Shown: one piece after another, positions 1-8,999 of the stretch
How the letters are laid out: each line of letters opens with the position of its first letter
Numbering within the stretch: the stretch's first letter is position 1
Origin: Flavobacteriales bacterium TMED123
GTDB taxonomy: Bacteria; Bacteroidota; Bacteroidia; Flavobacteriales; BACL11
Length of the DNA: 64,000 nt
Assembly (NCBI GenBank): GCA_002170165.1
Contig: NHFY01000062.1
Location: 158,722-222,721, forward strand
Direction: 5' to 3'
Notes under the pieces: model-generated
What the model was told of the DNA's origin: nothing
The model's input: only the letters and a program-made list of their open reading frames with translations
Database searches by the model: none
Program-made: the position numbers and the translations under genes

Positions 1-84
1 TTAAAAGCACTTCTAGAATTAAGAGATGCGCGTGAGGTTGCTATGCAAAGAGGAGTAAGTATGGAAAAGGTATTTAACGGATAA
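1..84 (+). CDS. rpsE: 30S ribosomal protein S5, C-terminal end (partial)
   Basis: The window opens inside a reading frame of 27 codons plus stop, ending in MEKVFNG. The segment [16 protein letters not shown] matches the C-terminal helix of bacterial ribosomal protein S5 as found in Bacteroidetes. The 5' part lies outside the window. The position immediately before rpmD and rplO is the standard spc-operon order, which supports the call. The fragment is short, so identity rests partly on this context. Confidence 0.85.
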   Translation, partial: LKALLELRDAREVAMQRGVSMEKVFNG

Positions 85-94
85 TTGTAAGACA

Positions 95-271
95 ATGGCA
101 AAGATTAAGATTAAACAAGTTAGAAGTAGAATAGGACGACCTAAAGATCAAAAGAGAACTTTAGATGCATTGGGTTTAAAAAAGATGAATGCTATTGTTG
201 AGCATGAATCTACTCCTCAAATTTTAGGCATGGTACATAAAGTAAAGCATTTAGTAACTGTTTTAGAATAA
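95..271 (+). CDS. rpmD: 50S ribosomal protein L30
   Basis: An ORF of 58 codons starting [20 protein letters not shown], followed by a [11 protein letters not shown] motif and ending HLVTVLE. This is the full length and pattern of bacterial L30, a large-subunit protein near the 5S rRNA. It sits 10 bp after rpsE and 8 bp before rplO, in the canonical spc-operon position. Confidence 0.95.
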   Translation: MAKIKIKQVRSRIGRPKDQKRTLDALGLKKMNAIVEHESTPQILGMVHKVKHLVTVLE

Positions 272-279
272 TATCAGAT

Positions 280-735
280 ATGGAATTACACAATTTAAAA
301 CCTGCAAAGGGTTCTGTTAAACAACGAAAGAGACTTGGTAGAGGAGAAGGATCTAAAAAAGGAGGCACTTCTACAAGAGGGCATAAAGGTGCAAAGTCTC
401 GATCAGGATATTCAAGAAAAACTGGATTTGAAGGCGGACAGCAGCCTCTACAAAGACGAGTACCAAAGTTTGGATTTACTAATCCAAACAGGCTAGAATA
501 TCAGAGTGTAAACTTAGATAGATTGCAACACCTTGTTGACAATAAGAAGATAAAAACAAAAGTAGATAAGCAAATTTTGGTAGATAATGGCTTGGTGAAA
601 AAGAAAGATTTAGTTAAGATATTAGGTAGAGGAGAGTTGTCTGCAAAATTAGATGTTACTGCTCATGCTTTTTCTGCTTCAGCAAAAGCAGCAATAGAAA
701 AAGCTGGTGGAAGCGCAACTGTAATAGAAAAGTAA
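280..735 (+). CDS. rplO: 50S ribosomal protein L15
   Basis: Encodes 151 residues. The N-terminal half has the basic, glycine-rich extended region typical of L15 (GSVKQRKRLGRGEGSKKGGT, then GHKGAKSRSGY and FEGGQQPLQRRVPKFGF), which threads into 23S rRNA. The C-terminal globular domain ends in AIEKAGGSATVIEK. Length is normal for the family. It lies between rpmD and secY, one base before the secY start, so translation of the two is likely coupled. Confidence 0.97.
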   Translation: MELHNLKPAKGSVKQRKRLGRGEGSKKGGTSTRGHKGAKSRSGYSRKTGFEGGQQPLQRRVPKFGFTNPNRLEYQSVNLDRLQHLVDNKKIKTKVDKQILVDNGLVKKKDLVKILGRGELSAKLDVTAHAFSASAKAAIEKAGGSATVIEK

Positions 736-736
736 G

Positions 737-2077
737 ATGAAAAAGTTAATAGAAACAATAAAGAATATTTGGCAGATTGAGGATCTTAGAAATAGGATTC
801 TGATTACCTTGTCATTTATTGCTATATATCGTTTTGGTTCATTTGTCGTATTACCAGGGGTTGACCCATCTCTTTTAGGAAATTTACAACAACAAACTTC
901 TGATGGTTTATTGGGATTATTGAATATGTTTACAGGAGGAGCATTTTCTCAAGCTTCCATTTTTGCATTAGGGATTATGCCTTATATTTCTGCTGCTATT
1001 GTTATCCAATTGTTGGGAATGGCAATTCCATATTTTCAAAAACTACAGAAAGAAGGGGAAAGTGGAAGAAGAAAAATCAATAACATTACAAGATATCTAA
1101 CCATTCTTATTACTGGAGGTCAAGCTCCAGGATATATTGCGAATCTAAAAGCAACCCTTCCTGCAGAGGCTTTTTTACTTTCTCCAGGTATTTTTTGGTT
1201 ATCGTCTATTGTAGTGCTTGTTACAGGAACCATGTTTGTAATGTGGTTGGGAGAAAAAATTACGGATAGAGGAATTGGGAATGGTATCTCTTTGCTTATT
1301 ATGATTGGTATTATTGCTTATTTCCCTCAATCATTGATGATGGAATTAGCATCAGGATTGGAAGATCAAGGTGGCGGTTTAGTACTTTTCTTGGTAGAGA
1401 TGTTGGTGCTACTTTTAGTAATTATGGTTTCGATATTATTAGTGCAAGGCACAAGAAGAATTCCTGTACAATATGCTAAAAGGGTAGTTGGTAATAAACA
1501 ATATGGAGGTGTGCGTCAGTTTATTCCATTAAAGGTTAATGCTGCTGGAGTAATGCCGATAATTTTTGCACAGGCTATCATGTTTGTGCCTATTACTTTG
1601 GTAGGTTTTTCTGATTCAGAAACCCTACAAGGATTAGCAGGCGTATTAACTGATTTTGCAGGATTTTGGTACAATCTTATGTTCTTTGTTATGGTGGTAT
1701 TATTTACTTATTTTTATACTGCTATTACGGTTAATCCTAACCAAATGGCAGATGATATGAAAAGAAATGGTGGTTTTATTCCTGGCGTAAAACCAGGTAG
1801 AAAAACTGCTGAATATTTAGATGCGGTAATGTCAAGAATTACATTACCAGGAAGTATATTTTTAGGAATTGTTGCTATTCTCCCAGCATTTGCAATGCAA
1901 GCGGGAATCAATGCGCAATTTGCTCAATTTTATGGGGGGACCTCACTACTTATTTTAGTTGGTGTAGTATTAGATACTCTTCAACAAATTGAGAGCCATC
2001 TATTGATGCGTCATTATGATGGATTGATGGATTCAGGAAGGATAAAAGGAAAATCTTCAGGCAGTATGGTAGCATAG
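737..2077 (+). CDS. secY: Preprotein translocase subunit SecY
   Basis: A 446-residue polytopic membrane protein with about ten hydrophobic segments, the channel-forming subunit of the SecYEG translocon. Diagnostic stretches are FGSFVVLPGVD near the N terminus (first TM and plug region), MPYISAAIVIQLL (TM2), the WLGEKITDRGIGNGISL loop, RRIPVQYAKR (cytosolic loop contacting ribosome/SecA) and the C-terminal LLMRHYDGLMDSGRIKG. Length is normal. The gene lies between rplO and map, so channel synthesis is tied to ribosomal protein synthesis. Confidence 0.98.
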   Translation: MKKLIETIKNIWQIEDLRNRILITLSFIAIYRFGSFVVLPGVDPSLLGNLQQQTSDGLLGLLNMFTGGAFSQASIFALGIMPYISAAIVIQLLGMAIPYFQKLQKEGESGRRKINNITRYLTILITGGQAPGYIANLKATLPAEAFLLSPGIFWLSSIVVLVTGTMFVMWLGEKITDRGIGNGISLLIMIGIIAYFPQSLMMELASGLEDQGGGLVLFLVEMLVLLLVIMVSILLVQGTRRIPVQYAKRVVGNKQYGGVRQFIPLKVNAAGVMPIIFAQAIMFVPITLVGFSDSETLQGLAGVLTDFAGFWYNLMFFVMVVLFTYFYTAITVNPNQMADDMKRNGGFIPGVKPGRKTAEYLDAVMSRITLPGSIFLGIVAILPAFAMQAGINAQFAQFYGGTSLLILVGVVLDTLQQIESHLLMRHYDGLMDSGRIKGKSSGSMVA

Positions 2078-2084
2078 TTTTGCT

Positions 2085-2849
2085 ATGATTTACTATAAGT
2101 CGGAAGAAGAGATAGATTTAATAAGAAAAAGTTCTTTACTTGTTGGAAAAACCCATGCAGCAATTGCATCGCTTATAAAGCCAGGGGTTACTACTTTGGA
2201 ATTGGATAAAATTGCAGAAGAGTTCATATTGGACAATGGAGCAATACCTGCTTTTAAAGGTTATGGTGACTTCCCAAACACCTTGTGTATGTCTCCAAAT
2301 GAACAGGTAGTACATGGCATACCTAACAATAAACCATTAAATGATGGAGATATATTATCAGTTGATTGTGGGGTGTTAAAAAATGGTTTTTATGGAGATT
2401 CGGCTTATACTTATGAAGTTGGAGAAGTAGATTCAGAAGTTAGAAATCTTCTTAAAGTAACAAAGGAATCTTTGTATAAGGGCATTGAGCAAGCGGTTGC
2501 AGGAAAAAGATTAGGAGATATAGGATTTGCTATTCAAGAACATGCCGAAAGTTTTGGTTATGGAGTAGTTCGAGAGATGGTAGGGCATGGATTGGGTAGA
2601 AAATTGCACGAAAAACCAGAAGTACCAAACTATGGTAGAAGAGGAAAAGGAATAAAGCTAAAAGAAGGTTTGGTAATTGCAATTGAGCCAATGATTAACA
2701 TGGGAACAAAGTCTATTCATCAGCATGCTGATGGCTGGACAATAACAACAGCAGATGGTGATTTTTCTGCACATTTTGAGCACACTATAGTAGTGCGAAA
2801 AAATAAAGCAGAAATCTTATCTAGTTTTGAAGATATAGAAAAGTATTAA
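2085..2849 (+). CDS. map: Type I methionine aminopeptidase
   Basis: Encodes 254 residues of the pita-bread fold metallopeptidase that removes the initiator methionine from new proteins. The metal ligands are visible in order: Asp in SVDCGVLKNGFYGDSAYTYE (both Asp residues), His in VGHGLGRKLHEKPEVPNYG, Glu in VIAIEPMINMG and Glu in AHFEHTIVV. There is no N-terminal zinc-finger extension, consistent with type Ia. The start follows the secY stop by 7 bp. Its position between secY and infA is usual for Bacteroidetes, which often lack adk here. Confidence 0.97.
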   Translation: MIYYKSEEEIDLIRKSSLLVGKTHAAIASLIKPGVTTLELDKIAEEFILDNGAIPAFKGYGDFPNTLCMSPNEQVVHGIPNNKPLNDGDILSVDCGVLKNGFYGDSAYTYEVGEVDSEVRNLLKVTKESLYKGIEQAVAGKRLGDIGFAIQEHAESFGYGVVREMVGHGLGRKLHEKPEVPNYGRRGKGIKLKEGLVIAIEPMINMGTKSIHQHADGWTITTADGDFSAHFEHTIVVRKNKAEILSSFEDIEKY

Positions 2850-2862
2850 ATAAAAAATAAAA

Positions 2863-3078
2863 ATGGCAAAACAGCCAAATATAGAACTTGACGGAATTAT
2901 TAAACAAGCATTGTCTAATGCTATGTTTAGGGTTGAGCTTGAGAATGGGCATATTATTACAGCTCATATTTCAGGGAAAATGAGAAAGTACTATATCAAG
3001 TTGCTACCAGGAGATAAAGTGAAATTAGAAATGTCGCCTTACGATTTAACAAAGGGACGCATAACATATAGGTACTAA
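2863..3078 (+). CDS. infA: Translation initiation factor IF-1
   Basis: A 71-residue S1/OB-fold protein. [23 protein letters not shown] and [20 protein letters not shown] are characteristic IF-1 sequences, ending [10 protein letters not shown]-1 binds the ribosomal A site during initiation. Length is typical (about 72 residues). Located 13 bp after map and 12 bp before rpmJ in the ribosomal cluster. Confidence 0.98.
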   Translation: MAKQPNIELDGIIKQALSNAMFRVELENGHIITAHISGKMRKYYIKLLPGDKVKLEMSPYDLTKGRITYRY

Positions 3079-3090
3079 AAATTAGAAATT

Positions 3091-3207
3091 ATGAAAGTAC
3101 GAGCATCAGTAAAAAAGAGAAGTGAAGATTGCAAAATTGTCAAAAGAAAAGGACGGTTATATGTGATCAATAAAAAGAATCCAAGATATAAACAAAGACA
3201 AGGATAA
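3091..3207 (+). CDS. rpmJ: 50S ribosomal protein L36, zinc-free (C-minus) form
   Basis: An ORF of 38 codons starting [20 protein letters not shown] and ending NPRYKQRQG. Classical L36 binds zinc with three Cys and one His (positions 11, 14, 27, 33). Here the equivalent positions are Ser11, Cys14, Asn27 and Tyr33, so the site is lost and the protein is of the C-minus class. It starts 12 bp after infA and ends 3 bp before rpsM, matching the usual infA-rpmJ-rpsM order. Confidence 0.96.
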   Translation: MKVRASVKKRSEDCKIVKRKGRLYVINKKNPRYKQRQG

Positions 3208-3210
3208 AAT

Positions 3211-3588
3211 ATGGCAAGAATTAAAGGTATAGACTTACCAAAAAACAAAAGAGGAGAAATTGGCCTTACCTATATTTATGGTATTGGCAGATCTTTTGCT
3301 AAAGCAATTTTAGACAAAGCAGATGTTCCTTACCAAACTAAAGTCCAAGATTGGGATGACAATCAGATAAATACGATTCGTTCCATTATTAATGAGGAAT
3401 ATAAAGTAGAAGGAGAATTGCGAGCTGAGACGCAAATCAACATTAAAAGATTGATTGATATAGGTTCTAACAGAGGTATTCGTCATAGAAAAGGTTTGCC
3501 ACTTAGAGGGCAAAGAACCAAAAATAATTCTAGAACTAGAAAAGGAAAAAGAAAAACAGTTGCAAATAAAAAAGTAGCAGTTAAATAA
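3211..3588 (+). CDS. rpsM: 30S ribosomal protein S13
   Basis: Encodes 125 residues. [20 protein letters not shown] at the N terminus, the helix-two-turn-helix region ([15 protein letters not shown]) and the C-terminal basic tail [20 protein letters not shown] are diagnostic of S13, the small-subunit head protein that contacts P-site tRNA and forms the B1 bridges. Length is normal. Its position 3 bp after rpmJ and 9 bp before rpsK indicates the alpha-operon portion. Confidence 0.97.
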   Translation: MARIKGIDLPKNKRGEIGLTYIYGIGRSFAKAILDKADVPYQTKVQDWDDNQINTIRSIINEEYKVEGELRAETQINIKRLIDIGSNRGIRHRKGLPLRGQRTKNNSRTRKGKRKTVANKKVAVK

Positions 3589-3597
3589 TAAATAAAT

Positions 3598-3981
3598 ATG
3601 GCAAAGTCATCAAAAAAGAAAACTAAAGTTAGGGTAGATGCTGAAGGTCAAGCGCACATTCAAGCTACTTTTAACAATATTATTATCTCATTAACCAACA
3701 AGAATGGCCAGGTTATCTCATGGTCATCTGCTGGAAAAATGGGTTTTAGGGGGTCAAAGAAAAACACTCCATATGCTGCACAAATGGCAGCAGAAGATTG
3801 TGCTAAACCAGCAATGGAACAAGGGCTTAGAAAAGTAAAAGTATTTGTAAAAGGTCCTGGTTCAGGAAGAGAATCGGCAATTAGAGCACTCCACAATAGT
3901 GGAATTTTGGTTACTGAAATTGTAGATGTTACACCACTTCCACACAATGGTTGTCGTCCTCCAAAAAGAAGAAGAGTATAA
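3598..3981 (+). CDS. rpsK: 30S ribosomal protein S11
   Basis: Encodes 127 residues. Typical S11 motifs: [60 protein letters not shown] and the C terminus [19 protein letters not shown]11 is a platform protein near the E site and the anti-SD region. It lies between rpsM and rpsD as usual. Confidence 0.98.
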   Translation: MAKSSKKKTKVRVDAEGQAHIQATFNNIIISLTNKNGQVISWSSAGKMGFRGSKKNTPYAAQMAAEDCAKPAMEQGLRKVKVFVKGPGSGRESAIRALHNSGILVTEIVDVTPLPHNGCRPPKRRRV

Positions 3982-4000
3982 ATTTTAATAATAAAAGAAA

Positions 4001-4606
4001 ATGGCAAGATACACAGGTCCTACATCTAAGATAGCAAGAAAATTCGGAGAGCCAATTTTTGGTCCTGACAAAGTTCTAGACAAAAAGAATTATGGTCCAG
4101 GTCAGCATGGAAATCAAAGAAGAAGAGGAAAGCAATCCGAATACGCTATTCAATTACAGGAAAAGCAAAAAGCAAAATATACTTATGGAATTTTAGAGAA
4201 ACAATTCTCTAATCTTTTCAAAGAAGCTTTAAGACGAAAAGGAATTACAGGTGAGATTCTTTTGCAACTATGTGAGACTAGGCTAGACAATGTGGTTTAC
4301 AGATTAGGAATTGCGCCTACAAGAAGGGCAGCAAGGCAAATGGTAACGCATAAACACATTGTCGTGAATGATAATATTACCAACATCCCTTCTTATTCGT
4401 TAAAAATTGGGGATGTGGTAAGTGTAAGAGAAAAGTCACAATCATTAGAGATGGTAAGCGCATCTTTAGCAGCTTCATCTCATCAATCAGATTGGTTAGA
4501 ATGGAATATAGACACCATGACAGGAAAAGTTTTGGCTTTACCTGAAAGAGAGCAAATTCCAGAAAATATTAAAGAACAACTTATTGTTGAACTTTATTCA
4601 AAGTAA
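4001..4606 (+). CDS. rpsD: 30S ribosomal protein S4
   Basis: Encodes 201 residues. [20 protein letters not shown] and [20 protein letters not shown] show the N-terminal domain without the Cys4 zinc site of some homologues. [20 protein letters not shown] and [17 protein letters not shown] form the S4 RNA-binding domain. S4 is a primary 16S rRNA binder that starts 30S assembly and in many bacteria autoregulates the alpha operon; no leader hairpin is evident in the 19-bp spacer before it. Normal length. Confidence 0.98.
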   Translation: MARYTGPTSKIARKFGEPIFGPDKVLDKKNYGPGQHGNQRRRGKQSEYAIQLQEKQKAKYTYGILEKQFSNLFKEALRRKGITGEILLQLCETRLDNVVYRLGIAPTRRAARQMVTHKHIVVNDNITNIPSYSLKIGDVVSVREKSQSLEMVSASLAASSHQSDWLEWNIDTMTGKVLALPEREQIPENIKEQLIVELYSK

Positions 4607-4629
4607 AAAATAAACTAAAAAATAAAATT

Positions 4630-5613
4630 ATGTCAATATTAAATTTTCAAAAGCCAGATGAGGTTGTAATGCTTGATTCTGATGAAAATGTAGGGAATTT
4701 TGAGTTTCGTCCGCTAGAGCCTGGATATGGCCTAACTGTTGGGAACGCAATAAGAAGAGTGCTGCTTTCTTCATTAGAGGGTTTTGCGATTACTTCTATA
4801 AAGATAGAAGGGGTGGAGCATGAATTTTCTACAATTGATGGAGTAATTGAAGATGTAACAGAAATTGTTTTGAACCTAAAAAAGATTAGGTTCAAGCAAC
4901 AAATTGAAGATGAGAATAGTGAAAAGGCAATCATAAAAGTTACAAATCAAAAAACAATAACTGCAAAGGATATTGCAGCAGGACTGTCTAATTTTCAAGT
5001 ATTAAATCCAGAGCAATTAATTTGTAGTTTAGATAATAATATTAATTTTGAAATGGAAATTATTATCGAAAAAGGAAGAGGGTATGTTCCAGCAGAAGAA
5101 AATTCAAATAACGATACTGCAATCGGTACTATTGCTATCGATTCTATTTTTACGCCAATTAAGAATGTAAAATATGATGTGGAGAATTATAGGGTTGAGC
5201 AAAAAACAGATTTTGAAAAATTGAATATTCATTTAGTGACAGATGGTTCAATTACGCCAAAAGATGCATTAACTGAGGCCTCAAAAATCCTTATCCAGCA
5301 CTTTATGCTTTTCTCGGATGAGAAAATCACTTTTGGAAAAGATTTAGAAGATGAGTTTGATGAGGATACTTTGCATATGCGTCAACTTTTGAAAACTATG
5401 CTTTCAGAAATGGGCTTGTCGGTTAGAGCGCTAAATTGTTTAAAAACTGCAGAAGTACAAACCCTAGGCGAGTTGGTGTCTTTCAACAAATCAGATTTGC
5501 TTAAATTCAGAAACTTTGGTAAAAAATCATTAACTGAATTGGAAGCATTGGTAGATGATAAAGGATTAACTTTTGGATTGGATATTTCCAAATATAATTT
5601 AGATAACGAATAA
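4630..5613 (+). CDS. rpoA: DNA-directed RNA polymerase subunit alpha
   Basis: Encodes 327 residues. The N-terminal dimerisation domain starts with [20 protein letters not shown] and [20 protein letters not shown]. The C-terminal domain is retained ([18 protein letters not shown], then [19 protein letters not shown]), so contact with promoter UP elements and activators should be possible. Length is normal. It follows rpsD by 23 bp and precedes rplQ by 4 bp. Confidence 0.98.
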   Translation: MSILNFQKPDEVVMLDSDENVGNFEFRPLEPGYGLTVGNAIRRVLLSSLEGFAITSIKIEGVEHEFSTIDGVIEDVTEIVLNLKKIRFKQQIEDENSEKAIIKVTNQKTITAKDIAAGLSNFQVLNPEQLICSLDNNINFEMEIIIEKGRGYVPAEENSNNDTAIGTIAIDSIFTPIKNVKYDVENYRVEQKTDFEKLNIHLVTDGSITPKDALTEASKILIQHFMLFSDEKITFGKDLEDEFDEDTLHMRQLLKTMLSEMGLSVRALNCLKTAEVQTLGELVSFNKSDLLKFRNFGKKSLTELEALVDDKGLTFGLDISKYNLDNE

Positions 5614-5617
5614 TAAA

Positions 5618-6511
5618 ATGAGACACGGGAAGAAATTTAATCATTTAGGAAGAAAAGCGGCACACAGAAAAGCAATGCTTGCCAATATGGCTTGTTCGCT
5701 TATTCAACATAAGCGTATTCAAACTACTGTTGCAAAAGCAAAGGCATTGAGAGTGTATATTGAGCCACTTCTTACAAAATCAAAGAATGATACTACACAT
5801 TCTAGAAGAACGGTATTTTCTTACCTTAAGCAAAAACAAGCGATTACCGAACTATTTGGAGATGTTGCTGCAAAAATTGCAGATCGTCCAGGTGGTTATG
5901 TTAGAATTTTGAAGATTAGTAATCGATTAGGCGACAATGCTGAGATGTGCTTTATTGAATTGGTAGATTATAATGATGACTATACAGCTGAAAAGCCTAA
6001 AAGAAAGAAAACAAGAAGAAGAGGTGGTGGTAAATCTGCTAATGAAGGGCAAAAGGTAGAAGGTGCAAGTACTGAAAAAGTTGTTAGTGAAGAAGTTGTT
6101 GAAGCTACAGTAGAAGAGGCAAGAGATATTGTTGAAGAACAGGTAGAAGAGTCACCAACAATAGAAGCGATAGAAGAAACAGCAAAAGAAGAAGTGGTTG
6201 AAGTTACACAAGAAGAGACTATAGAGGCAACTAATGAGGAGGTAGAACAAGTTCAAGAAGAAATAGCAGGCTCTGAAACAGAAACTAAAAAAGAAGGAGA
6301 GGTTTTAGTAGCGGAAGAAACTCCTGTTGAAGCTGAAGAAGTCCAAGAAGAAGTTGAAGCAGAGGTAGAAGAGCCAGTTGAAATAACTGCAGCAGCACCT
6401 GCTGAGGAAGTAGCTGAAGAAGCTCAACAACAAGAAGCTGATAATGAGGAAGAAGAAAAAAATGAGGAGGCTACAGACAAATCGAATGAAGAGGAGAAAA
6501 AAGAAGAGTAG
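5618..6511 (+). CDS. rplQ: 50S ribosomal protein L17 with long acidic C-terminal tail
   Basis: Residues 1-118 are an ordinary L17 core ([20 protein letters not shown] at the start, later [20 protein letters not shown]). Residues about 127-139 form a basic patch ([13 protein letters not shown]). From about 143 to 297 the protein is a low-complexity Glu/Val/Ala/Thr-rich tail with repeated EEV, VEE and EEA units and a lysine-bearing terminus. Total length of 297 is more than double the E. coli protein. Bacteroidetes L17 proteins often carry an extension, but this one is long. The tail is in frame with no stop, and the operon terminator follows only after its true stop codon, so it is part of the expressed gene. 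The role of the tail is unknown. Confidence 0.95.
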   Translation: MRHGKKFNHLGRKAAHRKAMLANMACSLIQHKRIQTTVAKAKALRVYIEPLLTKSKNDTTHSRRTVFSYLKQKQAITELFGDVAAKIADRPGGYVRILKISNRLGDNAEMCFIELVDYNDDYTAEKPKRKKTRRRGGGKSANEGQKVEGASTEKVVSEEVVEATVEEARDIVEEQVEESPTIEAIEETAKEEVVEVTQEETIEATNEEVEQVQEEIAGSETETKKEGEVLVAEETPVEAEEVQEEVEAEVEEPVEITAAAPAEEVAEEAQQQEADNEEEEKNEEATDKSNEEEKKEE

Positions 6512-6537
6512 GATGAAATAATTTTTAATAATTAAAT

Positions 6538-6569
6538 GGATAGAGCTTTCTGCTTTGTCCTTTTTTTTT
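6538..6569 (+). terminator. Rho-independent terminator of the ribosomal operon
   Basis: A nine-base-pair stem (GGATAGAGC at 6538-6546 pairing with GCTTTGTCC at 6552-6560, two G-U wobbles) closes a five-base loop and is followed directly by nine T residues at 6561-6569. It lies 26 bp after the rplQ stop and 19 bp before carA, so it separates the ribosomal/rpoA transcript from carA-eno-gltA. Confidence 0.85.
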
Positions 6570-6588
6570 AATTTTATTTTAGAAAAAG

Positions 6589-7692
6589 ATGAAATACAAT
6601 AAAAGAGAAAAGGCAATCCTCATGTTGCAAGATGGTACTATTTTTCATGGTAAAGCCAATGGAATATTAGGGACGGCAACAGGAGAGCTTTGTTTTAATA
6701 CAGGGATGACTGGCTATCAAGAAGTATTTACCGATCCTTCTTATTATGGTCAATTGATGATTACCACTAATGCGCATATTGGAAACTATGGCGTGCATAA
6801 TGAGGAGGTGGAATCAGATGGTATGAAGATTGCAGGGCTCATTTGTAAGAACTTTAACTTGGGATATTCAAGAGTTGCAGGAGATGGCGATTTACAATCC
6901 TATTTTGAAGATCAAAATAAAGTAGTTATTTCTGATGTAGATACTAGAGCGGTTGTTCGTCATATTCGAGATAAAGGCGCTATGAATGCTATTATATCAA
7001 CAGAAACCACTGATATTGATGTGTTGTCTAAGCGTTTGGCTGAGGTCCCGTCAATGGAAGGTTTAGAGCTTTCTTCTTCTGTTTCTACAAAGGAACCATA
7101 CTTTATTGGAGATGAGTCGGCAGCATTAAAAGTTGCAGTTTTAGATTTAGGTGTTAAAAAGAATATTTTAAGATGTATGACAGATAGAGGTTGCTACTTA
7201 AAAGTTTTTCCAATGCACACTACTTATGAGGAGATGAAAGCTTGGAATCCTGATGGCTTCTTCTTGTCAAATGGTCCAGGTGATCCTTCAGCTATGCCGG
7301 AAGTTATAGAACAAGTAAAGAAAATAACGGCTGATGGTAGAGCGGTTTTTGGAATTTGTTTAGGCCATCAAGCGCTTGCACTTTCTGAAGGGATTTCTAC
7401 TTATAAAATGCACAATGGTCATAGAGGTATTAATCATCCAGTAAAAAATTTAGCTAGCGGAAAAGCTGAGGTTACTTCACAAAATCATGGTTTTGGAATT
7501 TCTAAACAGGACATTCAAAATAATGCTAATGTAGAAATTACACACATTAATTTGAATGACGATACTGTTGAGGGTATAAAAATCAAGAATAAGAATTGTT
7601 TCTCTGTTCAATATCATCCAGAGTCCTCACCAGGACCACACGATTCAAGATATTTATTTGACCATTTTGTAAATAATATAAAAGACAACTAA
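6589..7692 (+). CDS. carA: Carbamoyl-phosphate synthase small (glutaminase) subunit
   Basis: Encodes 367 residues. The N-terminal CPSase domain ([20 protein letters not shown], then [20 protein letters not shown]) is followed by a class I glutamine amidotransferase domain. The catalytic triad is visible as Cys257 in FGICLGHQA and His343/Glu345 in QYHPES. It supplies ammonia from glutamine to CarB for arginine and pyrimidine synthesis; carB is not in the window. The stop codon overlaps the eno start in TAATG, indicating coupled translation. It sits directly after the ribosomal operon terminator. Confidence 0.96.
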   Translation: MKYNKREKAILMLQDGTIFHGKANGILGTATGELCFNTGMTGYQEVFTDPSYYGQLMITTNAHIGNYGVHNEEVESDGMKIAGLICKNFNLGYSRVAGDGDLQSYFEDQNKVVISDVDTRAVVRHIRDKGAMNAIISTETTDIDVLSKRLAEVPSMEGLELSSSVSTKEPYFIGDESAALKVAVLDLGVKKNILRCMTDRGCYLKVFPMHTTYEEMKAWNPDGFFLSNGPGDPSAMPEVIEQVKKITADGRAVFGICLGHQALALSEGISTYKMHNGHRGINHPVKNLASGKAEVTSQNHGFGISKQDIQNNANVEITHINLNDDTVEGIKIKNKNCFSVQYHPESSPGPHDSRYLFDHFVNNIKDN

Positions 7693-8978
7693 TGAGTAAA
7701 ATTGAAAAGATTCATGCTCGTCAAATTTTAGATTCTAGAGGAAATCCTACAGTTGAGGCAGAAGTAATTACCACCAACAATGTAGTTGGAAGAGCTGCTG
7801 TTCCTTCTGGGGCATCAACAGGAAAGTATGAGGCAGTAGAATTAAGAGATGGAGATAAAACAGTTTACCTTGGTAAAGGTGTTTTGAAAGCTGTTGAGAA
7901 TGTTAAAACCGTAATTTCACAAGAGTTAAAGGGAATAAGTGTGATGCAGCAATCGCTTATAGATAATAAGATGATTGCATTAGATGGCACTTCAAATAAG
8001 GAAAAACTTGGTGCAAATGCAATGCTTGCTGTTTCTCTTGCTTGTGCAAAAGCTTCTGCCATTGAGCAAAATAAGAATCTATTTACCACAATAGGAAAGG
8101 CTGACGCATCTATCTTACCAATTCCCATGATGAATATCTTAAATGGAGGCTCTCATGCTGATAACAGTATAGACTTTCAAGAATTTATGGTAATGCCTGT
8201 AGGTGCTCAATCTTTTTCTGATGCTTTAAGAATGGGAACTGAAGTATTTCATCATTTAAAGACAGAATTGCAATCTCAAGGATATTCTACAAATGTTGGA
8301 GATGAAGGAGGATTTGCGTCTAATTTAGGTTCTAATGAAGAAGCTATTGAAATCGTATTAAAAGCCATTGGTTCTGCTGGCTACAGAGCAGGAGAGGATA
8401 TTTATATTGCTATGGATGCTGCCGCTTCTGAATTTTACAATGCTGAAGAAAATGTGTATCATTTTCATCAATCAACAGGAGATAAATTAACTCCAGCTGA
8501 GATGGTTGATTATTGGGTAAATTGGACAAAAAAATATCCAATACTTTCTATTGAAGACGGATTGGATGAAGATGATTGGTATGCTTGGAAAGATTTAACA
8601 AGCAAGATTGGAGACAAGGTACAGTTAGTAGGAGATGATTTATTTGTAACTAATGTGGAAAGGCTTTCAAGGGGAATTCAGAATCAGACAGCCAATTCTA
8701 TTTTAATAAAAGTAAATCAGATTGGCACATTAACCGAAACTATAAATGCCGTGAAAATGGCACAAAACAATGGATACACTTCTGTAATGAGCCACAGGTC
8801 AGGAGAGACTGAAGATACGACTATAGCTGATTTGGCTGTTGCTTTAAGTTGCGGACAGATTAAAACAGGTTCGGCTTCTCGTTCTGATAGAATGGCAAAA
8901 TACAATCAGTTGCTAAGAATTGAAGAAATCTTAGCGAAAGATGCGGTTTATCCAGGAAAAAACTTTATATTGGGCTAG
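7692..8978 (+). CDS. eno: Enolase
   Basis: Encodes 428 residues and interconverts 2-phosphoglycerate and phosphoenolpyruvate. The start [18 protein letters not shown], the loop [20 protein letters not shown], the metal-binding stretch [27 protein letters not shown] and the enolase signature [13 protein letters not shown] are all present, followed by [18 protein letters not shown]. Length is normal. The ATG shares one base with the carA stop. It probably belongs to one operon with carA and gltA (21 bp to gltA). Confidence 0.98.
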   Translation: MSKIEKIHARQILDSRGNPTVEAEVITTNNVVGRAAVPSGASTGKYEAVELRDGDKTVYLGKGVLKAVENVKTVISQELKGISVMQQSLIDNKMIALDGTSNKEKLGANAMLAVSLACAKASAIEQNKNLFTTIGKADASILPIPMMNILNGGSHADNSIDFQEFMVMPVGAQSFSDALRMGTEVFHHLKTELQSQGYSTNVGDEGGFASNLGSNEEAIEIVLKAIGSAGYRAGEDIYIAMDAAASEFYNAEENVYHFHQSTGDKLTPAEMVDYWVNWTKKYPILSIEDGLDEDDWYAWKDLTSKIGDKVQLVGDDLFVTNVERLSRGIQNQTANSILIKVNQIGTLTETINAVKMAQNNGYTSVMSHRSGETEDTTIADLAVALSCGQIKTGSASRSDRMAKYNQLLRIEEILAKDAVYPGKNFILG

Positions 8979-8999
8979 TTTAAATTTTTGTAAGAGAAT

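Noticed and set aside
6305..6616. Minus-strand frame of 103 codons opposite the L17 tail
   Set aside because: It is antisense to the Glu-rich tail. Its composition (long runs of Phe, Leu, Ser) is the mirror of GAA/GAG repeats, and it spans the operon terminator.
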